A program made the translations under genes and the position numbers. A DNA stretch of 64,000 bases from Proteles cristata cristata (taxonomy: Eukaryota > Chordata > Mammalia > Carnivora > Hyaenidae): assembly GCA_017311185.1 (NCBI GenBank), contig JAESUZ010000338.1, positions 372,001-436,000 of the forward strand, given 5' to 3'. Of this stretch, positions 24,839 through 35,660 are shown piece after piece; the first letter of the stretch is position 1, and each line of letters starts with the position of its first letter. A model generated the notes under the pieces. It ran no database searches. It saw only the letters and a program-made list of their open reading frames with translations, and had not been told where the DNA came from.

Positions 24839-25545
24839 GATTATTTGGGATCCCAAGTCTTAAAGTTCTCAAGAGATGGAAAGGCATAATTTATTTCATG
24901 ATAAATACATCTTTTCTATTTAAAAATAAATCATCAAAATCATAAGGTAATCACGAAGAGCTTAACTTGAAATGCTGATGATTGTTTTAAAAAGTATCTA
25001 TCATAAACTGAATTCAAATTGCTCATCTAGGAATTAAGTAATAATGGACTTCTCTCTTCCATCTGTACCGCCCCCACCCTTTTCTATCCTTATCGCCACT
25101 CTGTTCCCTTCCATACATTTAAAAGACAAATAACAGGAATTCATACAACATGAGCTTTGCGGGGTGGGGAGGAGCATCTGTGGAAGGCAGCCAATGGCCA
25201 GAGCGGAGCTTTTCAGGGATATAAGACTTGAAGACGTCCATAAATGTAGACATGTAGATCTACATCCTAGTACTGACTCTTAGACCTAATGTTGATGTCC
25301 TCCTGATTCCTCATTCAATGATACCAACTTAGTTTCTTTTAGGTAGAAGGTACCAAATCAGCAGGGGCAAATGAGTATAATTTAAATAGTATCAAATGCC
25401 AGCAACAAAAATTGTCAGCTTAATTACGGTACTTAGGTACTGTGTTTCAATGCAGTGTTCTTCAATGGGCAAACTACTGAGTGAGAAAAACTCTTCAGAC
25501 ATGTAATAGAAAAAAAGAATCCAAACTTCCACTCCCCATCCACAT
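24839..25545. other. Spacer, nothing recognised
   Basis: AT-rich to mixed sequence. No gene or named repeat seen. Confidence 0.5.
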
Positions 25546-25593
25546 CCCTTGCCAAAAAGTTCTAATATTCCCTTGCCAAAAAGTTCTAATATT
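25546..25593 (+). repeat. Two-copy 24-bp tandem duplication
   Basis: The unit begins CCCTTGCCAAAAAGTTC. Copies are at 25,546-25,569 and 25,570-25,593 and are identical. They lie just left of the MLT1-like LTR. Confidence 0.96.
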
Positions 25594-25936
25594 CCCTGAA
25601 ACCTGTGAATATGTTACCTCACTTGGCAAAACAGACTTTGCAAACGTGAAAGTGTTTAATGGTCTTGCGATAAGGAAATTAACCTGGACCATCCAGATGC
25701 ACAGATTCTCGTAACAAGGGTCCTTAAAAGTACAGGGTTTTTCCCGAAGGGAACAGAGGGGGACATGACTACAGAAGAATGGTCAGAGAGACACAATGTC
25801 ACTGGCTTTGAAAATGGAAGATGGGTTGGGGCACCTGGGGGCTCAGCTGGTTAAGTATTTGACTCTTGATTTCGGCTCAGATCATGGTCTCACAAATCAT
25901 GGGTTCACACCCCGAGTCAGGCTCTGCCTGCTTAGG

Positions 25937-25992
<56 letters not shown>

Positions 25993-26250
25993 AATAAACA
26001 ATAAAAAAGAGAAAATGGAGGATGGGACCCTCTATCAAGGAATCTGGACATCTTCTGGAAGCTAGAAAAGGCAAGGAAAATAGATTCTCCCCTGGAGTCT
26101 CTGGAAAGCAATGTAGCCCTGTCAACATTTTAATTTTAGACTGAGGAGACTACTCCTGGGCTTCTACTTAACTTGAATAACAGACTTGGGTTGTTTTAGG
26201 CCACTAAACTTGTGGTCGTTTGTTACAGCAGCAATAGGAAACTGATACAG
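25594..26250 (+). mobile_element. MaLR (MLT1-like) LTR split by a Can-SINE
   Basis: The left part reads ACCTGTGAATATGTTACCTC, GACTTTGCAAACGTGAAAG and AACAAGGGTCCTTAAAAG. The right part resumes with GGAAGCTAGAAAAGGCAAGG, GATTCTCCCCTGGAGTCTC and ends GTTACAGCAGCAATAGGAAA plus CTGATACA. The order and end sequence fit an old mammalian MaLR-type LTR. The subfamily name is from memory and uncertain. No internal retroviral genes are present. Confidence 0.65.
25811..26026 (+). mobile_element. Can-SINE inserted in the LTR
   Basis: The body is about 25,826-26,011, with a (CT)n run of about 50 bases at 25,939-25,987. AAAATGGAAGATGGG (25,811-25,825) and AAAATGGAGGATGGG (26,012-26,026) form a target duplication with one mismatch. 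Open frames of 83-89 codons on both strands are products of the (CT)n. Confidence 0.95.
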
Positions 26251-27697
26251 CACAGAGCCATCATAAGCTCTGTATGACAACGGGAATCCTTGCTCCTTTA
26301 ATCTAATGTCAGGAGTGATCCAGCTATTGCTACAACTGAAAATACCCTCCCATGTTCCCAAAGGTCTGCCAGGTGGTGCAGAAGTAGCCTTTGCTGAGAA
26401 CTTCCCCATTAATGAACACTTATTTGTCATAAAAATTGAGAATGACATACTAGAGTCTAATGTATAAATTCAAATGTTTTGGTACGTCTTTAAAAATCAT
26501 CTTTGATACAATTGTAAGCCCCATTTCCTATCTTAAATAAAACTGCTGAGTCAAACCCACTTCACACTATATTGTTTACATCTTTCAGTGAAATCTGTGT
26601 GCTGAGCAATTCTATTTTTAACTCTCTGGACAATACCAATTCATTTATCAGGACAGCCATTAAGAAGCTACCGCTAGGAGGGAATCCAGTGTACATCCAG
26701 AGGAAGGAGAGAGATATTTTTGAGTCTAAAAAAATATGACCTCTATTTAAATGTATTTAAAAATAAACATAGATGGATGAATTTGATCATTAAAAATCCA
26801 CACAATTTTGAATTTTTATTGATTCTCAATTTTATATAGGAAATAAAGTAACAAATTTATTTTATTCTACTAAATAATTAGCAAAGATTCATACTTTGCT
26901 ATTTTAAAATGCTGCAACTAAAATATTAAACTAACTACAATATAGACATTCCAAATGTAAACAGAAATCATGTTAATATTCTATGTGTATTTTTTCACAC
27001 AGTGAGTCTAGAGGTAACCTCTAATTAGCAAATCAATTTCAAAATTACACACTGAATGTTAGTCACCCCGTTAAAAATTTGATCCAAGGATGCTGGAGTG
27101 AAAGGATAATTTATTTCTTGGTTTTCTTCTTAAAATATATATCATAGAACCACATATGAATGTGATAGTTTAAAAATTACTCATATCTTATGGAAGATAT
27201 GCATCACAGAAGGAAATTAAGGTATATATTTGGAGCTTCAAATTTTCAAAAATTTTAAAAATTAACTACATTAATACAGATTAGATTTATGTAGGGCTTG
27301 GCCCAAGTGCCCAGTTTACAAGTTTCAGGAGTTCGGGACATCCTCCATGGAGAAGTAAAACTAACAGATTAGCTCAGCAGAAAAAAATAAAATGATGTTA
27401 CATGCTTTGTTTCAAACCTGGATATAAACAAAATACTTTATGTGATAATCTACTTAAATATTTATTATTTTAACTATAAATAATAAATCTATCATCTCAT
27501 AAAAATACATACTCTCTTTACTCTTCACAGAAATAGGCAACACATTCTATTTTCTAAATAATTTATTCTCTTATTAATCAGACAGAAATAAAGATAACCT
27601 CATACCCACTTTGTACTAAGAATAAATAGCACTTGATCTACACTTTGAAATATTCTTAATCAGTTTCAAGCAATATATAGCTCAGGAAAGAAACACC
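26251..27697. other. AT-rich block, no gene seen
   Basis: No repeat family or exon recognised. The 94-codon minus-strand frame overlapping its left edge is a shadow of the LTR. Confidence 0.55.
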
Positions 27698-28093
27698 ATG
27701 ATTTTATTTATTGCAATGCTTATTATGCAGTCAGATGGGTTTTCATCACAAAAGTCTAATACGCTTTTATCTTCACAGAAATATATAAAATGTCCTTTGA
27801 AATCAAACAGACCTTCCAAAGGCATCAGTCAGTCCATTGTGAAATATTACAGCTTTGTCACTTTCGCCCAAGAGAGTTCTGTCGGTCGCCAACCTGGAGT
27901 CACTATAGAATTTCAGCTGGAGGCCCTCCCAGTGCCTGCTGTGTCCTTTGGGAAACAAAGCCGTGGGGTTGAACTTTATGATTTAGTCCCAAAGGCAGAA
28001 GAACACAGCTTTGAAAAACAGACAGGACCACCTTCATCTAAAATTCTGAAGAGACAAGATAGAATCTATTTGCAATTGTTTGGTGTATTATAG
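27698..28093 (+). other. 131-codon open frame, coding status doubtful
   Basis: The longest AUG-started frame outside repeats and the CpG island. It starts ATGATTTTATTTATTGCAAT after AAACACC and ends at TAG. The N-terminus is hydrophobic (MILFIAMLIM), while the C-terminal part is polar. I recognise no domain. It has no upstream CpG island or promoter and no clear splice sites. The interior (27,840-28,000) is less AT-rich than its surroundings, which could reflect a decayed processed pseudogene, an exon, or chance. Confidence 0.2.
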
Positions 28094-28689
28094 ATTAAAT
28101 TGAATATTAAACTAATTTATCTGGTTCATAATTAGTATTAGCTGTCTCTCTGTGTTTGTTCCAACAAACGACATTGTTTTAGAATTTTCAAAAGGACCCG
28201 TTTATCTTTAATGTGCTGCTTTTTGCCTTACTGAGCAGTTACCAGCATTAACAATGATTTCCCTCTAGGAAAATACAGGTCAAAGGTAAAAGAAAATAAA
28301 TAAATAAATAAAAATAAAGCTTTTCCCTTCTTATTCTGAAAACTGTAGTCCCCAAAAGCATTTCTAAGGCCAAGTGTGATATTTCAAATTTTAAGATAAT
28401 ATTAAATTTAAAACTCAGTAACAATTTTCATTAAAATGTCTTATAACTATCATTTTACTATTACACTTTGAAGAGATAAAAATCTAGGCATAGAAACAGT
28501 TACTTAAGTGAGTCTAAATGCACTGTTTTTTTTCCAAACAGGAAGTTTTGTACATCTGTAGCCTATTTCTAGGAGCCACATATTGTTGCTTGGATCACAG
28601 CACTTGTATTTTCTTCTGCATGTGGCTGATATTACATATCCTGAATCCTGAATGATCAGGTTTATTATTCTTTTCCTTTTATTTTTCTA
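28094..28689. other. Spacer with short AAAT repeat
   Basis: AT-rich. A pure (AAAT)n run lies at about 28,295-28,316. Nothing else recognised. Confidence 0.55.
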
Positions 28690-28775
28690 GGTGGTTTATA
28701 AATTTATTTTTTTTATTTTTTATATAAATTTCACTTAGTTAACATACCAGTGTAATATAGAGAACAAACTAGTGC
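28690..28775 (-). mobile_element. L1 3'-end fragment
   Basis: TTATATAAATTTCACTTAGT, then TAACATACCAGTGTAATATA. This resembles the reverse complement of the carnivore L1 terminus also seen at 35,040. Very short. Confidence 0.5.
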
Positions 28776-29686
28776 TGGTTTTGTTTTCTTTTCTATTCTA
28801 TTTCCCCTAGACATAACTCAGTCACTTAGAAAAGTCTACCACATTGACTCATTACCTCCGAAAGCAGTGTCTTCCCATGACTGACTATATAGTACTTGCT
28901 AGGGTAAAGGAAATACAATTGTTTTCTAGTAGCTCAACAACCATGAAGAAACAGACCAAACAACACTCAGGTATTTTGTTTCTACTAAACTGAGATGCAC
29001 CCTGATCCTTTGCTATTAGTATTAAATCTCAAAACATAAGCCAAGTGGTTTTTAAAATAAAATATTGAAACAATGAAAATGTTGAGGAAGAAATTATCTC
29101 ATTATTTGGAAATACTAATTAACTGCATATATATGACTTCATATATAAATATATATAAACCATTTTCCTCTTAATTTATAAATGATCAGTGCTGTTCTAC
29201 CTAAAGTTACATATCATGTATTGATATTATAGCCACTATTTTAGTACTACATGAAGATATGAAAAAAATTAAAAGCCCAATATATGAACTGTCTCATAAA
29301 ATCGAACATTTATCTTGTTTTATTCAAATACTCAGTAAAGTCAAAAGACCAATGGATTTCATTGGTTAATTTCTTATTTTATATTTGACTGTAACTAGTT
29401 CCGACAAGGTGTTAAGACTTAGAAGTTAAAACTGCACCCAAGAACTAAGGTTCTGCCAATTTGGCAAACATACACTCAGAGTGCACTGAGAGTTTTCAAA
29501 GCGTGTAATAAGATGCTACATTTTCAGAGAACACCCCATTTGCCAAAGACCTTAAAATATCAGGAGGTAATCAATTTTTCAATCCTTTGAGAATTATACC
29601 CTGAGCCGATTGAGATCTCTGAGGTTTTCCTGAGTTGGTTTTCTCTATCTGTAAACCTGAGTAATGTATTGATTTGCAACGAACAA
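28776..29686. other. AT-rich spacer
   Basis: No gene, RNA or repeat recognised. Confidence 0.5.

Positions 29687-29719
<33 letters not shown>
29687..29719 (+). repeat. (GT)n microsatellite
   Basis: An uninterrupted run of about 16 GT units. Likely length-polymorphic. Confidence 0.97.
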
Positions 29720-29954
29720 TTGCTTTCACAGAACCGCTGATAAGAACTCATGATCTTCTATCTGGCCTGATTCTGTGTAGTGGCTTAAAACCCTTTCTAA
29801 ATAGGATATGCTTCCAAATCAGACAAAATTCTGACCATGACATAAATAAGTTATTGTGGCGTAAATCAATTCTAGAACGGCTTCAAATCACTCCTATTTT
29901 AATATGCTCCAGTAGCACATTACCATAGATCAAGATCAAAATAAAAGATTAACA

Positions 29955-30250
29955 GTCTACACTGCACTCTCCAATCTGGTAGCCACCAGCCAGACGGGGC
30001 TATTGAGCACTTGAAATATGGCAAGCACTCGAATTGTAAAATATGTACCAGATTTTGAAGACATAGTATGAAGAAAAAGTCCGTAAAATCTCCCATTTAT
30101 TATACTGAAACGGCGATAGTTTGGACATATGCATTAAATAAATGATTAAATTAACTTACTCTTCTCTTATCACTTCTTTAATGTCCTTACTTAGAAAATC
30201 TCAAATTACATATGTGGCTCACACTATATATTTTCACTGGAGACTGCTAG
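29955..30250. mobile_element. hAT-type DNA transposon remnant (MER33/MER58-like)
   Basis: The left end reads CACTGCACTCTCCAATCTGG and TAGCCACCAGCCAGACGGGG, CTATTGAGCACTTGAAATAT. The right end reads CAAATTACATATGTGGCTCA and TTTCACTGGAGACTGCTAG. The inverted ends CAGTxCT..CCAATxG fit non-autonomous hAT-Charlie elements. The exact subfamily is uncertain. Confidence 0.7.
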
Positions 30251-30339
30251 TCTTTATATGAGTTTGAAAAGTTGATAAGTGTTTAGAGAGGGGGGAAAAA
30301 GGGGTATTAGGCCAGTATAAGCATTTCATAGCACAACCG

Positions 30340-30357
30340 AAAAAAAAAAAAAAAAGC

Positions 30358-30393
<36 letters not shown>
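30340..30393 (+). repeat. Poly(A) followed by (CA)n
   Basis: A run of about 16 A, AGCCAT, then about 17 CA units. No SINE or L1 body is visible beside it, so the source of the A run is unclear. Confidence 0.95.
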
Positions 30394-30399
<6 letters not shown>

Positions 30400-30509
30400 A
30401 AACACTGGTGGTTGGCCATTCTCTAGCCATTCGAAGGCTTTTGCTTGTTTTTTTGTTATTTTAATAACATACTAATTTAACGATCAAATAAGAAACAGTA
30501 TGAGACAGA

Positions 30510-30690
30510 AGAATAGGGGCACTAGTTCTCATTCCTGGCTACGCATTAGGATTCATCTTGGAAACTTCTGGAATACCCATGCCTGAGCTGTGGACTTAAA
30601 GATCCTGATTTAAATGGTCCAGACTGGGACACTGAAGCTTCTTAAAATAACTCCCTGGGCATTTCTACTGCAAACCCAAAAGTGTAGGCC
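30510..30690. mobile_element. MER5A-like DNA transposon remnant
   Basis: CTAGTTCTCATTCCTGGCTA, GCATTAGGATTCATCTTGGA, AATACCCATGCCTGAGCTG and GATCCTGATTTAAATGGTCC, then CTGGGCATTTCTACTG. This is the order seen in MER5A (hAT-Charlie). Non-autonomous and old. Confidence 0.7.
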
Positions 30691-31193
30691 ATTATATACT
30701 AAAAATTGAAAAAAATAAATAATAATATCCTAGAGATTCACAGGAAGATTGTGGAAGGTGGGCTTACCAAAGAAAAGGATTGAGCCGCATCTTTATTCAG
30801 AGCAAAAGAGCAAGAATGAGGAATCTGCTTCATCTCCTGAGCCAGTTCTGACTCTTTGAATCCTGTGCTGTTGAAATGGATTCAGAAGATACAGCAGACC
30901 CTGCATGACAGTAGTTCCATGATGGATTGGCATGTCTTCAGTGTAGTAAGAGAGTGGGAAATGGTGTTAACCGTTTCGAGAAGTTACCATCCAGGGCTGC
31001 ATATTCACTTATCTGATTTCTGACTATTTTTATCCTCATTAATGTCAGATCTAAACTGAAAGTAATTTATAATTCATCCCCACCCCTGATAACCACGGCA
31101 GAGCCTTTAAAGCTCTTCCTGGATTCCTTTCCTCCCAATCTGCATAGATGGCAAGTTTTTATATTTCCAGTTGCCACTTAGCATTATCTCCTT
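30691..31193. other. Spacer, nothing recognised
   Basis: Mixed sequence with no named repeat and no exon evidence. Confidence 0.5.
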
Positions 31194-31690
31194 AGGTACT
31201 TTTCCTTTTTTTAATTTTTTAATGTTTATTTATTTTTTTAAATATTTTTTTACTTATTTCTAGGAGAGAGAGAGAGAGAGACAGTGTGAGCAAGGGAGGG
31301 TCAGAGAGAGAGGGAGTCACAGACTGAAACAGGCTCCAGGCTCTGAGCTGGCAGTCAGCACAGAGCCCGACGCGGGGCTCGAACCCACGAACCGCGAGAT
31401 CGTGACCTAAGCGAAAGTCGGAAGCTAAACCGACTAAGCCACCCAGGCGCCCCTTAATGTTTATTTTTGAGAGAGAGAAATGGAAGGGGAGAGACAGAGA
31501 GAGAGAGACAGAGAACAAGTAGGGGAGGAGCAGAGAGAGGGGGAGACACAGAATCCAAAGCAGCTCCAGGTTCGGAGCTCTCAGCACAGAGCCCAATACG
31601 GTCTTGAACCAACAGACCATGAGATCATGACCCGAGATAAAGTCAGATGCTCAACCAACTGAGCCAACCAGGCGCCCCAGCAGGTACTTG
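31194..31690 (-). mobile_element. Outer Can-SINE, split by a second SINE
   Basis: Minus-strand copy. Its A-tail end lies at about 31,203-31,231 and its body at 31,454-31,678 (ending GCCAACCAGGCGCCCC). AGGTACTT flanks the pair on both sides (31,194 and 31,682 area), a short target duplication. A second SINE sits in its tail. The 133-codon minus-strand frame here is simply the two SINEs read through. Confidence 0.93.
31219..31466 (-). mobile_element. Inner Can-SINE with 13-bp target duplication
   Basis: The body is 31,232-31,453 on the minus strand. TTAATGTTTATTT occurs at 31,219-31,231 and 31,454-31,466, and this duplicated sequence is itself the tail of the outer SINE. It carries the CTAGAAAT, GACTGCC and GCTTAGGTC variants of the young subgroup. 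Confidence 0.96.
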
Positions 31691-31854
31691 TCTAATGAAC
31701 CAAGGCAAAGTAGTCAGCCACTCACCTGATTTCTTTGTCCTAATTCAAGACCCTGGGCAGTGTTTGTTACTAGGTATATCTTCCTTTTTACTGACTTATT
31801 TGTGTAAAGAGTCTCCACGTCCAGAAGCAGCTCTGATGAGGTAAGTTAAATCTC

Positions 31855-31955
31855 TCTCTGGTTTACTGCTACACTCCTAAAAATGTGCTGGCACAGAGAA
31901 AATACTAAATGAAGATTTACTGTATCACTGAATTAAGGAACGAATGAATAATACC
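31855..31955 (+). repeat. L2 3'-tail-like fragment
   Basis: AAAATGTGCTGGCACAGAGA, AAATACTAAATGAAGATTTA and GAATTAAGGAACGAATGAAT fit the L2 3' end (GTGCCTGGCACATAG ... GAATGAATGA). Diverged. Confidence 0.5.
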
Positions 31956-32888
31956 TTTTTAGGTAATACTGACTTTGTAGATGGATGCTTTATTCAAAAG
32001 CAGGCTAACTTAAAAAGAACGCAAATAATATAGTTTGTGATTTATCTGCATTCTTCTAAAGTGAATTATACTTTCTGGTAAAGGAAAATCTTTAGAAGGG
32101 CTTTCCTGATGTCAACCTTTAATTTATTGAAATCTTATGTGAGTATATTTATAGGCAAATTGTAATGATTTGAGGTGCTGAACTTTACCTCTGGGATCAT
32201 ACACCTTCTAATAATTCTTATTTCTGAATAATTGATCTGGGGCTACTTTACTTGTGATGAAAAACATTATCAGGTCATGGGCTAACGTTATAAAAAGATA
32301 AAATCCAAGTTGGCACTTTTGCATCTGCCTTGAAATATAAAGAAAATGTAATGAGAGATAATAATGAAACTGGATAAAATCTGAAATTTTATGTAACCCA
32401 ATCCGCCTTACTATGCTTAATCAGTAGTTATTTCAGTTATAAGGTATTGAACTCCTAATTCTTTCTAAATCTTGGAAGTCTTTTGAACAAAAGAAAAACT
32501 GTAAGTCACAGAGGAAAATACTACTTTCGGTAAGTAAACAGAAAAAAACAAATCACTGTAGTCTGATTTTCAGTTAAAGTAATCCATTGCCAAATGTTTT
32601 ATTTTCAAAAATATGATCTAGTTTGATTAACATACACAAAACTCTCCACGTAGAGGATGTTTACCTTGGAATGACACAATGTATCAAGCAATGGGATCAT
32701 GGATGAACCCTTTTAAGATTTCGCTCACCCCTATTTTCATTGGAACAACTGCACTGACATGGGATGAGACAGATATTGGAAGACACTAGAAAGAGGTTAA
32801 TGAAAGATGAGTGAATGATTTGGGGACATTTTAGACTATGAGCATCGCAAGCCAACAACGTCTGTTTGCTGTTGTCAAAATGCTTTTG
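31956..32888. other. AT-rich spacer
   Basis: Nothing recognised. Minus-strand frames near 32,700-32,948 overlap the U2-derived segment and are not coding. Confidence 0.5.
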
Positions 32889-32932
32889 ATCGCTTCTTGG
32901 CCTTTTGGCAGAGATCAAGTGCAAAATACTTT
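32889..32932 (+). pseudogene. U2 snRNA retropseudogene, 5' fragment
   Basis: ATCGCTTCTTGGCCTTTTGG followed by CAGAGATCAAGTG closely matches the 5' end of the spliceosomal U2 snRNA (ATCGCTTCTCGGCCTTTTGG, CTAAGATCAAGTG). Similarity fades after roughly 40 bases, and an A-rich run (AAAAACAAAACAAAACAAAA) begins at 32,941. A 5' fragment with an A-rich 3' end is the usual form of L1-mobilised snRNA pseudogenes. It lacks the Sm site and 3' stem-loops, so it cannot function. I see no clear target duplication. Confidence 0.8.
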
Positions 32933-32970
32933 CGAAAGACAAAAACAAAACAAAACAAAAAAACCAACCC

Positions 32971-34435
32971 TGAAGACTACAGAGAATACATTCACAGGGT
33001 GAAATTAAATTTCATTATATAAACATATAAATGTAAGTATAAATAAATATATATGCAGGTGTATACACATACATACACACACATATTACATTTACCAATT
33101 TTGCCAAGTGAATAGGCAAAGATGTCTCCAAGGGAAATGTTGTCAATTCAAAACTTCTATGGTTAAAGTACAAACGCCTACCTGTATTTGTATATTGATG
33201 TGAGCTTCCATATTTGCCAGACCTTTAATTTCACTTCATAACTGTACCCTTTATTCCTTTATTAACTTTTCAATACAGGCTACAGTTCTTAAAATAATGG
33301 CTTAAATTCCTTATTGCGTGGTCTTTCAGTACACTTAATTCTGTCAGGCTATTTCACTCACCCAAAGGAAGGTGTTTGAGAGTCCTAAAACTTGTACGAT
33401 TGCTGATAATCCGTATTAGAAATAAACCATCATAGATATAAAGCACAGTAGTATCGTTGCCCATACTCTGTCTGAATTTAAGTGCCAGAGAAGAAAGGGA
33501 GAGCAGAAAAGAATAGAAGCTTCCAAAGAAAATCCATGTAAAGCACCAACTTAAATGTAAGTACTAAAAACCACTGGCACGAGCCACAGTTGTAGTCCCA
33601 CTCACCCAGAGATAATGATGCACGAAGCAGATGCCCTCCAGCCATTGAGCGTGCCGGGGTCCTCCCATCTGAACAATTAAGAGGTGAAACAGACTCAATA
33701 CTGAGGTACCGGTTCCATGCTTTACTTTCCTGAGTGGCCCATTTTTTAAAAAGAGAATTGTAGAAACAGGGGCGAAGAGAAAAGCTCTGTCAAACCATCC
33801 AGGAAACCGGGAAGTGACGTGAAAGTTTACATCAGTCCCCATTCTCTAAGTGAACTGATACGACTGTCACCTGCCATGTCCACCCTGGGTCTGTCGGTTT
33901 TTAAGTAATAAGTGATTCATGGTCTTGTTGGATTTCAACCAGAGAGAAAAAGTATCCAAGAGAATGGCCCACAATAAAGCACCTTAATGTGATAATTGAA
34001 CTACTATGTAAGATAGATGAAGTGATTATTGACTATGAGAAACTTTCAATTCAGTAGAAAATGACTTTGGATAAGAGGCCTCCAGAGTTACAGGGAGAGG
34101 TTCTGTTTTGGTTCTTTAAATAATGGTGAGTTAAAAAAAAAGGCAAGAACAGCATATACTAAGATATAGAGAGTATAAGTCAGCAAGCAAAACTTTCATT
34201 TTTCTCAAAACCATTTTGAAATGCTTTTAATTTTTTAATAGCATTTACACACACACACACACACAGTTCTGTTGAACAGATTTATGAGAAAACACCCAAA
34301 TTTCTTACATAAACTACTTTGAAACTGTCAAAAATTGCAAGCTAAAAAAAAAAGGGTTTCCTCCCCAAATTCTGAAATTCATTCTGCATTAAATATCTTA
34401 TCAAGGAAAAACACCTATTTATCTTCACACTATAA
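32971..34435. other. Intergenic block, no gene seen
   Basis: AT-rich with a weak ACATA/CACAC patch near 33,055-33,085 and (CA)n at 34,247-34,265. A 92-codon minus-strand frame at 33,564-33,842 sits in less AT-rich sequence but has no recognisable protein. Confidence 0.5.
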
Positions 34436-34611
34436 AAGTGTGAGGACAGGGGCACCTGGGTGGCTCAGTTGGTTAAGCGTCCGACTTCGGCTCAGGTCAT
34501 GATCTCATGGTTCGTGGGTTCGAGCCCCGCGTCGGGCTCTGTGCTGACAGCTCAGAGCCTGGAGCCTGTTTCAGATTCTGTGTCTCCCTCTCTCTGACCC
34601 TCCCTCCCCTG

Positions 34612-34661
<50 letters not shown>

Positions 34662-34708
34662 CTCAGAAATAAATAAAACATAAAAAAACATTTAGAAGTG
34701 TGAGGACA
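34436..34708 (+). mobile_element. Can-SINE with 13-bp target duplication
   Basis: The body is 34,449-34,695. AAGTGTGAGGACA lies at 34,436-34,448 and 34,696-34,708. The head is nearly consensus (GACTTCGGCTCAGGTCATGA, GAGCCCCGCGTCGGGCTCTG). It has a pure (CT)n run of about 40 bases at 34,617-34,658 and a CAGAAATAAATAAAACAT tail. Young and probably polymorphic in (CT)n length. Confidence 0.97.
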
Positions 34709-35039
34709 ATATTTTGGGTTTTTGGTTTGCTTGTTTTTAGAAATCATTTTCCTTATTCATTAACTGCCTTGTTAATTACTGAGTGTTCTAAGCCATGTGC
34801 TGTGCTTGATGTTAAGTATAAACTGGTACTGGAACCCATCACAGGACACAACATATTCCGTCACCTTGTTGCTCAGCATGTATGACGGGTCATTTATCTA
34901 ACCGCTGACTGAATTATAACTTGTCTCTTGAAAACACATGGATTAATAAGCTACATGTTTTATGCTATTAATATGTGCTCAAAACTATATTTTCATTATT
35001 TAAATTAATGATCTCCTATTTTATTCTTACCACAAGGGA
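34709..35039. other. Spacer, nothing recognised
   Basis: AT-rich; the 61-codon frame is not supported. Confidence 0.5.
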
Positions 35040-35215
35040 TTTTTTTTAAGTTTTCATTTTAATTACAGTTGGTTAACATACAGCATAATATTAGGGTCAG
35101 GTGTCCAATACAGCGGCTGCACACTTCCTTACAACCCCTGATGCTCATCACAAGTGCCCCTTTCATCCCCATCACCTACGCAACCATCCCCCCATGCCTG
35201 AAGGACAATGTTTTG
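35040..35215 (-). mobile_element. Carnivore L1 3'-end fragment
   Basis: T-rich start, then TAATTACAGTTGGTTAACAT, ACAGCATAATATTAGGGTCA, GGTGTCCAATACAGCG and TGATGCTCATCACAAGTGCC. This is the reverse complement of the L1 3' UTR commonly seen in carnivores. It is heavily 5' truncated. Confidence 0.85.
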
Positions 35216-35428
35216 TAATATTTTCTAAAATGCATCTAATGCAATATTTGTACAAGACAATAAAACTGATAACTTAAACATTTCTTCTTCACAGAGAAAC
35301 CTAGCTTAAAGAAAATTATAGTATAATTTCAAAAGTAGACAAAATTGGCAGACTCTCTGTTACATTTCCTTTACTATGTGGCACTCAGTCTATCCTGAAA
35401 AGGGTTTTTCTCTGTAACAGGATTTACG

Positions 35429-35660
35429 ATCTAATTCTTTTTTGTAAAGAATTGAATTTTGAGAGAGAGCGAAAGAGAGTGCAAGTGGGGAAGGTGCCGA
35501 GACGGAGGGAGACACGGAGTCCAAAGCAGGCTCCAGGCTCCAAACTGTCAGCACAGAGTCCAAGGCGGAACTCGAACTCATGAACCCGAGATTATGACCT
35601 GAGCCGAAGTCGGATGCTTAACCGACTGAGCCACACATGTGTCCCTACAATCTGATTCTT
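35429..35660 (-). mobile_element. Can-SINE with target duplication
   Basis: The minus-strand body is about 35,440-35,646 and ends GAGCCACACATGTGTCCCTA, so its head is mutated. ATCTAATTCTT at 35,429-35,439 and ATCTGATTCTT at 35,650-35,660 form a target duplication with one change. Confidence 0.93.

Noticed and set aside
31219..31620. 133-codon minus-strand frame
   Set aside because: It is entirely within two nested Can-SINEs; the peptide is SINE translation with Ser/Leu runs from (CT)n.
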